Source of the DNA: Propionibacteriaceae bacterium UBA6122 | Lineage (GTDB): Bacteria; Actinomycetota; Actinomycetes; Propionibacteriales; Propionibacteriaceae | Length of the DNA stretch: 8,055 bases | NCBI GenBank assembly: GCA_002428365.1 | Contig: DIVW01000029.1 | Coordinates: forward strand, 36,717 to 44,771 | Direction of reading: 5' to 3' | Part shown: positions 1 through 6,832 of the stretch, one piece after another | Layout: the number at the start of each line of letters is the position of its first letter | Numbering within the stretch: position 1 is the stretch's first letter | Translations under genes and position numbers: made by a program | The notes under the pieces: generated by a model | The model's database searches: none | The model's input: the letters and a program-made list of their open reading frames with translations, nothing else | Told to the model about the DNA's origin: nothing

Positions 1-20
1 CTTCGACGGGCTCAGCCAAC
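1..20 (+). repeat. Dispersed repeat copy at left edge
   Basis: This 20-base stretch matches positions 8036-8055 at 19 of 20 bases in the same orientation (core CTTCGACGRGCTCAG). A further diverged copy in the opposite orientation lies at 8003-8021. Here the copy lies inside the open frame of the truncated debranching-enzyme gene. Having the same repeat at both edges is what would be expected if an assembly broke at a dispersed repeat, but that is an inference. Confidence 0.55.
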
Positions 21-236
21 TTGGACGCAGACCCCTTTGCGGCCGCCCTGATCGTGTTCAATCCGACGGCTTGGCTGGTGCGGCAGAGCCTGCCGTTGGA
101 CTTCGCTGGCTACCAGCTGCACCCGGCGCAGGCTGGCGGTGCCGACCCGGTGGTGAAGACCTGCGGCCAGGGAGCCGATTGGGTCAGCGTCCCCGGACGG
201 ACGGTGGCAGTCTTCGTCCGTCCCGCGGTTGGCTGA
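1..236 (+). CDS. pulA: Pullulanase-type alpha-1,6-glucosidase, C-terminal fragment
   Basis: This is the 3' end of a gene cut by the left edge; the first whole codon is at 3 and the stop TGA at 234-236. About 77 residues remain. They match the C-terminal all-beta domain of pullulanase-type debranching enzymes (GH13): a strand with ALIVFNPT, then YQLHPAQ, GADPVVKT and the closing PGRTVAVFV block, which resembles the family's usual LHPVQ...DPVVKT...VPARTVAVFV ending. Such enzymes hydrolyse alpha-1,6 branch points in pullulan, starch or glycogen-derived dextrins. The catalytic barrel lies outside the window, so activity cannot be judged. Whether this enzyme is secreted or cytoplasmic also cannot be seen. 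The TTG at 21 should not be taken as a start, because the frame is open to the edge. A related GH13 branch remains possible. Confidence 0.75.
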   Translation, partial: STGSANLDADPFAAALIVFNPTAWLVRQSLPLDFAGYQLHPAQAGGADPVVKTCGQGADWVSVPGRTVAVFVRPAVG

Positions 237-333
237 GCGGTCGAACTCGCCGAAGGCGGCCAATTTCGCACTCATTCCGTGGCGATGGCGCAGGATTGTT
301 GCTGACCGAATCACCCACCCTTGAAGTCTTGGC

Positions 334-338
334 AGGAG
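334..338 (+). promoter_or_regulatory. Ribosome binding site of the small membrane protein
   Basis: AGGAG lies 6 bases before the ATG at 345. It decides the start in favour of 345 over an in-frame TTG at 321, which lies upstream of this site and has no such motif. It is the clearest Shine-Dalgarno sequence in the window. Confidence 0.7.
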
Positions 339-344
339 CAACGA

Positions 345-521
345 ATGACTAATTTCGACGCTGGGTTTGGCGCGCTGGCTGGCGTATTCGCCATCATTTC
401 GATCGTGTTGGCGGTCTGGCTCTTCGTGGCCCCGCTGATCATCACGATTCAGCTGGCCGGGGTCAATCGCAAGCTGAAGGACATGCTGGCCCGCGGGCAG
501 GCCATGCCGCCGCGGATCTAG
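345..521 (+). CDS. Small single-span membrane protein, unknown function
   Basis: The product has 58 residues. Residues 1-8 are polar, and about residues 9-37 form one long hydrophobic segment rich in Ala, Ile, Val and Leu (VFAIISIVLAVWLFVAPLII lies within it). A short basic tail follows with NRKLKD and a closing PPRI. The net positive charge after the helix suggests an outside-N, inside-C orientation by the positive-inside rule. No catalytic motif is visible and I do not recognise a family. The ATG start is supported by AGGAG six bases upstream. The gene sits 108 bases after the debranching-enzyme gene and 60 bases before the NYN gene, on the same strand; a hairpin overlapping its stop codon may separate it from the latter. 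The good ribosome binding site argues that it is real. Confidence 0.65.
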   Translation: MTNFDAGFGALAGVFAIISIVLAVWLFVAPLIITIQLAGVNRKLKDMLARGQAMPPRI

Positions 522-547
522 CGCGGGCGGCCCGAGGGCTAGATTCG
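513..547 (+). terminator. Possible hairpin terminator after the small membrane gene
   Basis: Bases 513-522 can pair with 538-547 in a 10-bp stem containing one G-U pair; the core is ATCTAGC facing GCTAGAT. The enclosed GC-rich segment has its own short CGGG/CCCG pairing at 524-534. The stem overlaps the TAG stop at 519-521. No T-run follows, so it would be an atypical intrinsic terminator or an RNA-stability element. Folding energy was not computed. Confidence 0.3.
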
Positions 548-581
548 GCCATGCCAGACGAGGTAACCGACGGGGGTTTTA

Positions 582-1340
582 ATGGCAGGCAATGGAAGTG
601 CGGCTCGATTGGCCGTCCTGATCGACTCCGATAACGCCAGCGCTCAACATCTGGATCAGTTGTTGATTGAGATCGCAAAGTATGGGCGGGCCAGTGTGCG
701 CCGCGCGTACGGCGACTGGACCTCGACCCGGCTGGGGTCTTGGAAGGCTGAGCTGCTGACGCACTCGATTCAGCCGATTCAGCAGTTCGCCTACACGGTG
801 GGCAAGAACGCCACCGATTCGGCGCTGATCATTGATGCGATGGATCTGCTGCATGCCGGCAATCTGGACGGGTTTTGCCTGGTCACCAGCGACAGCGACT
901 TCACCCGGTTGGCGGCTCGGATCAGAGAGCAAGGCCTGACTGTCTTCGGGTTCGGTGAGAAGAAGACGCCCAAGCCATTTGTCGCCGCGTGCGACACCTT
1001 CGTCTACGTGGAGAACCTGGCCAAGCCGACGGCGGAGGCGAAGCCGGCGGCGAAGGCCGCCTTCACCCCGGACGAAAAGCTCAATCGGTTGCTCAGTGAA
1101 GCGGTCGAGGTGGCTGGTGGCGATGATGGCTGGGCCCATCTCGGCGCTGTGGGAAGCAACCTCTCCCGGCTAGCCTCAGATTTCGACTCCCGCACTTGGG
1201 GCTTCAGCAAGCTGAAAGACCTGCTGGACGCCCATCCCGACTATCAGGTCCAGTCGCGGGCTGCTGGTGAGGGCAAGAATCCGGTGGCGATGGTTCGCCG
1301 CAAGCAGGCGCCCAAGTCCAAGCGCGGCCCAGCGGCCTGA
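582..1340 (+). CDS. NYN-domain nuclease-like protein with C-terminal LOTUS/OST-HTH domain
   Basis: The 252-residue product has two domains. Residues 9-145 form a NYN/PIN-like fold of the LabA/DUF88 type. The acidic residues expected for metal-dependent RNA cleavage are visible: D15 and D17 in VLIDSDN, D79 and D85 in ATDSALIIDAMDLL, and D104 and D106 in LVTSDSDF. An Ala/Lys/Pro-rich linker covers about 146-160. Residues 161-240 match a LOTUS/OST-HTH domain, a winged-helix RNA-binding module, with DDGWAHLGAVGSNLSRL and WGFSKLKDLL as recognisable blocks. The family is widespread in bacteria and presumed to act on RNA, but substrates are mostly unknown. The ATG at 582 follows a GGGGGT stretch at 572-577 with a spacing of four bases, a plausible ribosome binding site. 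It lies 55 bases upstream of the Pls-like gene on the same strand; a functional link is not evident. Confidence 0.85.
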   Translation: MAGNGSAARLAVLIDSDNASAQHLDQLLIEIAKYGRASVRRAYGDWTSTRLGSWKAELLTHSIQPIQQFAYTVGKNATDSALIIDAMDLLHAGNLDGFCLVTSDSDFTRLAARIREQGLTVFGFGEKKTPKPFVAACDTFVYVENLAKPTAEAKPAAKAAFTPDEKLNRLLSEAVEVAGGDDGWAHLGAVGSNLSRLASDFDSRTWGFSKLKDLLDAHPDYQVQSRAAGEGKNPVAMVRRKQAPKSKRGPAA

Positions 1341-1383
1341 GGGTTTGCGGCCAGATGGACAGTGATCGTTCACCTAGATGCCC

Positions 1384-1398
1384 TAGCGTCAAAATGTG
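1384..1398 (+). promoter_or_regulatory. Possible leaderless promoter and start of the Pls-like gene
   Basis: TAGCGT at 1384-1389 fits the TANNNT form of an actinobacterial -10 element and ends six bases before the GTG at 1396. That spacing would put the transcription start on, or next to, the start codon. No Shine-Dalgarno sequence is visible upstream of 1396, which agrees with a leaderless mRNA. No good -35 element sits at the normal distance: TGGACA at 1356-1361 is 22 bases away. An ATG at 1394 is followed at once by TGA and cannot be the start. Confidence 0.35.
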
Positions 1399-4300
1399 AC
1401 TGACCTGGGCCCCCCGCCGCTGGCTGCTGCGATCATCGACCGTCGCGCCCAGGCCTGCGCGCCCAGAACCCTGGTTGAGGTGCTGCGCGCCACCGCCGAC
1501 CAGTTCCCCGAATCAGCGGCCATTGAGGATCCCGACGGCACTCTCACCTACGCCGAACTCATCGCTGAACTGGCCGCGGCGAGTGCGCGGCTCCGTGCTG
1601 CCGGGGTACGCCGCGGCGACCGGGTTGGCGTCCGGTTGCCCTCGGGTTCGCGGGAGTTGTACCTGGCCATCCTGACGGTATTGGCGGCTGGCGCAGCCTA
1701 CGTGCCAGTGGACGCAGATGACCCCGAAGAGCGGGCCGAGCTGGTCTTCAGCGAAGCTGGCGTGACCGGCGTGCTGGGTGTCGGCGGCTACGCCGCGCGC
1801 ACGACCTTGCCAGCCGCAACTGAGGCGCCGGGTGATCCGCAACTCGACGATGACGCCTGGGTGATCTTCACCTCCGGCTCCACTGGGACGCCAAAGGGAG
1901 TTGCCGTCAGTCACCGCTGCGCGGCTGCCTTCGTGGACGCCGAGGCCGGCCTCTTCTTGACCGAGGCCCCTCTTGGGCCCGGAGATCGGGTCTTGGCCGG
2001 GCTCTCGGTGGCCTTCGATGCCTCCTGTGAAGAGATGTGGCTGGCCTGGCGACATGGCGGCTGCCTGGTGCCAGCGCCTCGAGCGGTGGTGCGCAGCGGG
2101 GCCGACCTTGGCGGTTGGCTGGTTCGGCAGCGAATCACCGTGGTCTCCACGGTGCCAACCCTGGCCGCGCTGTGGCCAGGCGAAGCGCTGGAGCAGGTGC
2201 GACTGCTGATTTTTGGTGGTGAGGCCTGTCCGCCCGAGTTGGCCGCCCGGCTGGTCGCTGATGGCCGGGAGGTCTGGAACACCTATGGGCCGACCGAGGC
2301 GACCGTGGTGGCCACCGCCGCCCTACTGGACGGAGTTTCGCCGGTATTGATCGGGCTACCGTTGGCCGGTTGGTCGGTGGCCGTGGTGGACGCCGCCCAG
2401 AACGTGGTAGCCCCCGGCGAGGTAGGCGAACTGGTGATCGGTGGGGTTGGCTTGGCCCGCTACCTCGACGCTGAGCGGGACGCCGAGAGGTATGCGCCGC
2501 TACCGGCACTGGGCTGGGAACGGGCCTACCGCACCGGCGACCTGGTGGCCATGGAGGCCGCCGGATTGTCTTTCTACGGCCGCGCCGATGACCAGGTGAA
2601 GGTCGGTGGCCGTCGAATCGAACTCGGTGAGGTGGAGTCCGCGCTTTCCGCCGTGCCAGGGGTGGAGGGCGCCGCGGTCGCCGTCCGGCGCACGGAGGCC
2701 GGGGTGCCGATGCTGGTGGGCTATGTGTTGACCAGCGATGGTTTCGACCGGCGCGAGGCCCGGAAGCAACTCGCGCAGCGCCTGCCAGCGCCGCTGATCC
2801 CGCTGCTGGCGGTGGTCGATGAACTGCCAGTTCGGACTTCCGGCAAGGTCGACCGCGACGCCCTGCCGTGGCCGTTGCCCGAAGTCGTGGAGGAAATCAC
2901 CGAATCACTCACCCTTTTCAAAGGTGAAGAAGCCTGGCTGGCCAAGCAGTGGTTGGCGGTGCTCGGCACCCCGGTGTTCGACCGGCAAAGTGACTTCTTC
3001 GAACTCGGCGGCGGCTCACTGGCTGCGGCCCAACTGGTGTCGCGAATCAGGGAGAAATCGCCGGAGTTCAGCGTGGCCGGGGTCTACGACCACCCGCGGC
3101 TCGCGGCGATGGCTGCCGCAATGGCGGCCACTGAAGTGGACGCGCCGTGGCGGGAGTCCTTCAGCAAAGCCAGCGCCACCCCGCTGGTCACCCGCTGGGC
3201 CCAACAACTTGCTGGAGTGGTGCTGTTCATTTTCTCCGGCGCCCGCTGGCTGGTCTATCTGCTCACCGCCAGTTGGCTGCTGCGGTTGGTGCCCGGTTTC
3301 GAGTTCCTGCCGGTGGTCAACGGCTGGGTTTTGCTGGTCGGGCTGGCGGCGTTCGCGCTTCCGTTCGGTCGGATGGCGATTTCAGCTACCTGCTCAAGGC
3401 TGCTGCTGGCGGGAGTGAAACCGGGGGACTACCGGCGTGGTGGCGCCACCCACCTGCGGCTGTGGCTGGCCGAGCAGATCGCTCACCAGGTCGATCCGGT
3501 GGGTTTGGCCGGCGCGCCCTGGGTGTCGCTGTACGCCCGGGCGCTGGGGGCCAAAGTTGGCCGCGACGTCGACCTGCACACCATCCCGCCGGTGACCGGC
3601 ATGTTGGAGATCGGCGATGGCGCTGCGATCGAGCCGGAGGTCGATTTGGCCGGCTACTGGATCGACGGCGACACCGTCCGGATCGGCGGCATTCAGATCG
3701 GTGCCCATGCCAGCGTTGGGGCTCGCAGCACCCTGGCTCCGGGAACTCGAATCGACCCGGATGCCGAAGTGGCGCCCGGTTCGGCGGTATTTGGCCGGGT
3801 GAAATCCGGGCAGCTGTGGGCTGGCTCGCCCGCGGCCCGTGCCGGGGAGCCGAACAAGCATTGGCCAGCTGAGCGGCCGGCGAAGAGTCGGGTGTGGGTG
3901 GTGGCCTTTGCCGCCTCCTCGACGATGCTGGGGCTGTTGCCGATCCTGTCTTTCGCGATCGGGGCGTTGGTGGTCGCCGCCGGGATGCGCGGTGCCCCCG
4001 ACGTGGCTACCGCGGCAGTGCGCGGTCTGATTTGGCTGGTGCCCGGGGTACTGGTGACCGGGCTGGTGCTGGTGGCGGCGGTAGTGGTAGCGGTGCGCCT
4101 GTTGGCCATCGGGCTGGAACCGGGCACCTACCCGGTGCGGAGCCGAATCGGCTGGCAGGCCTGGACCACTGAGCGCTTGCTGGATACGTCGCGCACCCTG
4201 CTGTTCCCGCTGTATGCCAGCCTGATCACCCCGGTCTGGTTGCGCCTGTTGGGGGCGAAGGTCGGCAAACGAGTGGAGGCGTCCACCGTGGTGTTACTGC

Positions 4301-5307
4301 CCAGCCTGGCCACGATCGAGGATGGTGCGTTCCTCGCCGATGACACCATGGTGGCCACCTATGAACTGAACAACGGCTGGCTGCGAATCGGCCGGGTGAA
4401 CATCGGCAAGCGTGCCTTCCTCGGCAACTCCGGCCTGGCCAGCGCTGGCCACACCGTGCCGAAGGACGGTCTGGTGGCGGTGTTGTCGGTGGCGCCGGTG
4501 AAAGCCAAGGCCGGCTCGTCGTGGCTGGGTTCGCCAGCGGTGCGGTTACGCCGAGTGGTCGTGGACGGAGACCTGGAGCGCACCTATCGACCGAGGCTGG
4601 GCCTGCGCTGGGCGCGTGGGCTGTGGGAGGCCAGCCGCATCTTCGCAGTGTTCACCACTTGCCTCATCGGTCTGGGGGTGGTGCTCAGCTTGGCCTGGCT
4701 GGTTGAGCTGGTTGGTTTGGCCTGGACGCTGGCCCTGTCGGGAGTGTTGATGTTGGTCGCCGGCGTGGTCGCAGCCGCGATCACCACCGCGGTGAAGTGG
4801 TTGGTCGTCGGCCCGATCCGCGCCGGTGAGCACCCGCTGTGGTCGAGCTTCGTTTGGCGCACCGAAGTGGCCGACACCTTCACCGAGATGGTCGCTGGAC
4901 CGTGGTTTGCCGGCCCGAACAGCGGCAGCCCGGCCCTGGCGTTTTGGCTGCGCAGCCTGGGCGCGAAAATCGGCCGAGGGGTGTGGTGCGAGACCTATTG
5001 GCTGCCCGAACCCGATCTGGTCACCCTCGGCGATGGCGCCACGGTCAATCGTGGTTGCGTTGTGCAGACCCACCTGTTCCATGATCGAATCATGAGCATG
5101 GACGAGGTCAGGATCGAGCGCGGCGGCACGCTCGGCCCGCACAGCATTGTGCTGCCCGGCGCCACGATCGGCGCCCACGCCACCATCGGGCCGGCGTCCC
5201 TCGTGATGCGCGGCGAGACGGTGCCGGTGGGTAGTCGCTGGAGCGGTAATCCGATTGGGCCCTGGCGGGCGGTGAAGGTTCGCAGCTACCAGGCGGATCA
5301 GGCATGA
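1396..5307 (+). CDS. pls: Pls-family NRPS-like synthetase (epsilon-poly-L-lysine synthetase-like)
   Basis: The 1303-residue product has the full Pls layout: A domain, T domain, then a membrane part with three tandem soluble domains. The adenylation domain (about 25-490) shows TSGSTGTPKG (159-168), AFDAS (206-210), NTYGPTEA (295-302), YRTGDL (378-383), GRADDQVK (395-402) and GKVDRDALP with K484. The carrier domain (about 510-580) has FFELGGGSL with S541 as phosphopantetheine site. Six hydrophobic spans lie near 604-630, 638-658, 832-862, 875-905, 1080-1106 and 1108-1138. They separate three hexapeptide-rich domains, each with an LGAK(V/I)G motif (717, 952, 1188) and a WxG(S/N)P motif (808, 1043, 1282), so the unit is triplicated at about 235 residues. 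There is no canonical HHxxxDG condensation domain. In Streptomyces Pls these three domains perform iterative isopeptide ligation. Specificity residues D208, A209, E212, S251, I272, G274, T296, V304, V305 and K484 suggest lysine. The length is close to that of S. albulus Pls. The GTG start is inferred. Ornithine, diaminobutyrate or beta-lysine polymers remain possible. Confidence 0.9.
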   Translation: MTDLGPPPLAAAIIDRRAQACAPRTLVEVLRATADQFPESAAIEDPDGTLTYAELIAELAAASARLRAAGVRRGDRVGVRLPSGSRELYLAILTVLAAGAAYVPVDADDPEERAELVFSEAGVTGVLGVGGYAARTTLPAATEAPGDPQLDDDAWVIFTSGSTGTPKGVAVSHRCAAAFVDAEAGLFLTEAPLGPGDRVLAGLSVAFDASCEEMWLAWRHGGCLVPAPRAVVRSGADLGGWLVRQRITVVSTVPTLAALWPGEALEQVRLLIFGGEACPPELAARLVADGREVWNTYGPTEATVVATAALLDGVSPVLIGLPLAGWSVAVVDAAQNVVAPGEVGELVIGGVGLARYLDAERDAERYAPLPALGWERAYRTGDLVAMEAAGLSFYGRADDQVKVGGRRIELGEVESALSAVPGVEGAAVAVRRTEAGVPMLVGYVLTSDGFDRREARKQLAQRLPAPLIPLLAVVDELPVRTSGKVDRDALPWPLPEVVEEITESLTLFKGEEAWLAKQWLAVLGTPVFDRQSDFFELGGGSLAAAQLVSRIREKSPEFSVAGVYDHPRLAAMAAAMAATEVDAPWRESFSKASATPLVTRWAQQLAGVVLFIFSGARWLVYLLTASWLLRLVPGFEFLPVVNGWVLLVGLAAFALPFGRMAISATCSRLLLAGVKPGDYRRGGATHLRLWLAEQIAHQVDPVGLAGAPWVSLYARALGAKVGRDVDLHTIPPVTGMLEIGDGAAIEPEVDLAGYWIDGDTVRIGGIQIGAHASVGARSTLAPGTRIDPDAEVAPGSAVFGRVKSGQLWAGSPAARAGEPNKHWPAERPAKSRVWVVAFAASSTMLGLLPILSFAIGALVVAAGMRGAPDVATAAVRGLIWLVPGVLVTGLVLVAAVVVAVRLLAIGLEPGTYPVRSRIGWQAWTTERLLDTSRTLLFPLYASLITPVWLRLLGAKVGKRVEASTVVLLPSLATIEDGAFLADDTMVATYELNNGWLRIGRVNIGKRAFLGNSGLASAGHTVPKDGLVAVLSVAPVKAKAGSSWLGSPAVRLRRVVVDGDLERTYRPRLGLRWARGLWEASRIFAVFTTCLIGLGVVLSLAWLVELVGLAWTLALSGVLMLVAGVVAAAITTAVKWLVVGPIRAGEHPLWSSFVWRTEVADTFTEMVAGPWFAGPNSGSPALAFWLRSLGAKIGRGVWCETYWLPEPDLVTLGDGATVNRGCVVQTHLFHDRIMSMDEVRIERGGTLGPHSIVLPGATIGAHATIGPASLVMRGETVPVGSRWSGNPIGPWRAVKVRSYQADQA

Positions 5308-6611
5308 GCGGCGACCGCTACGCGCCCACTAGTGGTGACTCCGACATCAGCGTGCTGAGCTATCAGCTCAAGCTTCGCTACAAGGTGGCCACCAACCGGC
5401 TGGATGCTGAGGCCGTGCTCAACGTGCGAGCCAACACTCGCCTGGTCGAGTTCCGACTCGATCTGGTCGGGCTGACCGCCTCCCGGGTGCGGGTGGACGG
5501 TGCCAAGCGCACCAGTTTTCGTAACGGTGCCCGCAAGTTGTCGATCCGTCCGGGCCAGGCGATCGAGGCTGGGACACAATTTGAGGTGTCGGTGCGTTAT
5601 GCCGGGCGCCCCGAGCCGCGGAACTCCCGCTGGGGCCGGGTCGGCTGGGAAGAGCTGGCCGACGGCGTGCTGGTTGGCTCCCAGCCGGTGGGGGCTCCGA
5701 CCTGGTTCCCCTGCAACGATCTGCCCGGTGACAAGGCGAGTTACCTGATCGAGCTGACCTGCGAAGACGCCTACACCGTCGTGGCGCCGGGGCAGTTGAT
5801 CGGACGGGTGCCGGCGTCCGGGCGCACCACCTGGACCTTCGACCAGCAGATTCCGACGGCCAGCTACCTGGTGGCGGTTCACATCGGGCGCTATCGCAGT
5901 GATCCGCTGGCCTTGGGGTCGGTGCCGGGCAGCGTCCATTACCCGGCCGAGTTGGCCCGTCCGGTGGCGGCAGAGTTGGCCGGGTTGCCAGCGATGATGG
6001 CGCTCTTTGAGGACTGCTTTGGCGCCTACCCGCTGGGTCGCTATGACGTGGTGGTCACCCCGGACGTGCTGGAGATCCCGCTGGAGGCCCAAGGGATGGC
6101 GGTCTTCGGCGCCAACCACCTCGATGGCAGCCATCGCGAGGAGCGGCTGGTGGCCCACGAGTTGGCCCATCAGTGGTTCGGTAACAGCGTGGGCCTGCGC
6201 CGCTGGCAGGACATCTGGCTGAATGAGGGCTTTTGTTGCTATGCCGAGTGGCTGTGGTCTGAAGCTAGCGGTGGACCGAGTTGCCAGCAGATGGCCAAGC
6301 AGCATTGGGCGCTGCTGGCTGAGTTGCCCCAGGATCTGGTGTTGGCCGATCCGGGCGCTGAACTGATGTTTGACGACCGGGTCTATAAGCGCGGGGCGCT
6401 CACCCTGCACGCCTTGCGCCGCACCGTTGGTGATGACTGCTTCTTCACCATCTTGCGAAGTTGGGTGGCCGCGCGGCATCACGCCAGCGGTATCACCGAG
6501 GAGTTCATTGCGCTCGCCGAGGGCGTTGCCGATCAGGATCTCGGCCAGCTGTTCGACCAATGGCTGCGGCAACCGGCGCTGCCGAAGCTGTCGGCCCGTG
6601 GCCGTCCCTGA
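5304..6611 (+). CDS. Compact M1-family zinc aminopeptidase, Pld-like candidate
   Basis: The 435-residue product is an M1 metallopeptidase (gluzincin). The zinc site is complete: HELAH at 285-289 and E308 in LNEGF, with the exact HExxH-X18-E spacing; Y361 in VYKRG is the likely transition-state tyrosine. The N-terminal beta saddle domain covers about 15-200. At the place of the GxMEN exopeptidase motif the protein reads IPLEAQGM; E261 is kept while the flanking G and N are changed. The protein ends soon after the catalytic domain, so it lacks the large helical C-terminal domain of full-length PepN. No signal peptide or membrane span is visible, so it is probably cytoplasmic. ATGA at 5304-5307 overlaps the synthetase stop, which implies translational coupling. 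Epsilon-poly-lysine-degrading enzymes in Streptomyces belong to M1, so a role in polymer trimming or self-protection is a reasonable inference. A general aminopeptidase is the alternative. Confidence 0.9.
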   Translation: MSGDRYAPTSGDSDISVLSYQLKLRYKVATNRLDAEAVLNVRANTRLVEFRLDLVGLTASRVRVDGAKRTSFRNGARKLSIRPGQAIEAGTQFEVSVRYAGRPEPRNSRWGRVGWEELADGVLVGSQPVGAPTWFPCNDLPGDKASYLIELTCEDAYTVVAPGQLIGRVPASGRTTWTFDQQIPTASYLVAVHIGRYRSDPLALGSVPGSVHYPAELARPVAAELAGLPAMMALFEDCFGAYPLGRYDVVVTPDVLEIPLEAQGMAVFGANHLDGSHREERLVAHELAHQWFGNSVGLRRWQDIWLNEGFCCYAEWLWSEASGGPSCQQMAKQHWALLAELPQDLVLADPGAELMFDDRVYKRGALTLHALRRTVGDDCFFTILRSWVAARHHASGITEEFIALAEGVADQDLGQLFDQWLRQPALPKLSARGRP

Positions 6612-6660
6612 GTTGTCTCAAACTGGTCCCCCGGTCGCCCAATCTTCAGAACCCGCCAAA

Positions 6661-6720
6661 CGCCCCCGAAACGCGGTCTCGCTACCGAAATATCGGGGGC
6701 GGGGGCTCGCTTCGGGGGCG
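6661..6720. repeat. GC-rich inverted repeats, possible bidirectional terminator
   Basis: CGCCCCCGAA at 6661-6670 is the exact reverse complement of TTCGGGGGCG at 6711-6720. Its first nine bases also pair exactly with TCGGGGGCG at 6693-6701. Two alternative stems can therefore form, with loops of 40 and 23 bases. They lie 50 bases past the M1 peptidase stop, in a convergent gap where both strands need termination. No T-run is present, so termination is an inference. Confidence 0.4.
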
Positions 6721-6818
6721 AACCAACTGCGCCAATTGGGGACGGTTCCGTTTAGCGCAGTTGGGGACCGAACCAACTGCGCCAATTGGGGACGGTTCCG
6801 TTTAGCGCAGTTGGGGAC
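6719..6818. repeat. Perfect 50-bp tandem duplication, REP-like
   Basis: Positions 6719-6768 and 6769-6818 are identical over 50 bases. Within each unit CCAACTGCGC (6723-6732 and 6773-6782) pairs with GCGCAGTTGG (6755-6764 and 6805-6814), giving a 10-bp perfect stem around a 22-base loop. The loop carries ATTGGGGACGGTTCC, and the start of the loop contains the palindrome CAATTG. A partial third unit, TTGGGGAC, follows at 6821-6828. Hairpin units of this size in an intergenic gap are typical of REP/BIME-type elements, which are mobilised in other genomes by tyrosine transposases of the RAYT family. No transposase is in the window. Confidence 0.8.
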
Positions 6819-6832
6819 TGTTGGGGACTGCG

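Noticed and set aside
321..344. TTG start at 321 for the small membrane protein
   Set aside because: The AGGAG ribosome binding site lies downstream of this TTG and at ideal spacing before the ATG at 345.
579..1139. A 186-codon open frame antisense to the NYN gene
   Set aside because: The sense strand encodes recognisable NYN and LOTUS domains; the antisense product has no motif and no ribosome binding site.
1394..1399. ATG just before the synthetase start
   Set aside because: It is followed immediately by TGA in its own frame; only the overlapping GTG at 1396 opens the long frame.
3147..3872. A 241-codon frame overlapping the synthetase on the same strand
   Set aside because: Out-of-frame shadow rich in Arg, Gly, Ala and Pro, inside the continuous membrane region of the synthetase; a frameshift is excluded because the main frame keeps all Pls motifs to its end.
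1396..5307. Carboxylic acid reductase or ordinary multimodular NRPS
   Set aside because: There is no reductase domain after the carrier, no canonical condensation domain and no thioesterase. The six-span, three-domain C-terminus fits Pls-type synthetases.
5298..6572. A 424-codon open frame antisense to the M1 peptidase
   Set aside because: The sense frame has a full M1 zinc site and conserved order of motifs. The antisense product is rich in His, Gln, Gly and Arg without recognisable domains, as expected for a GC-rich shadow frame.
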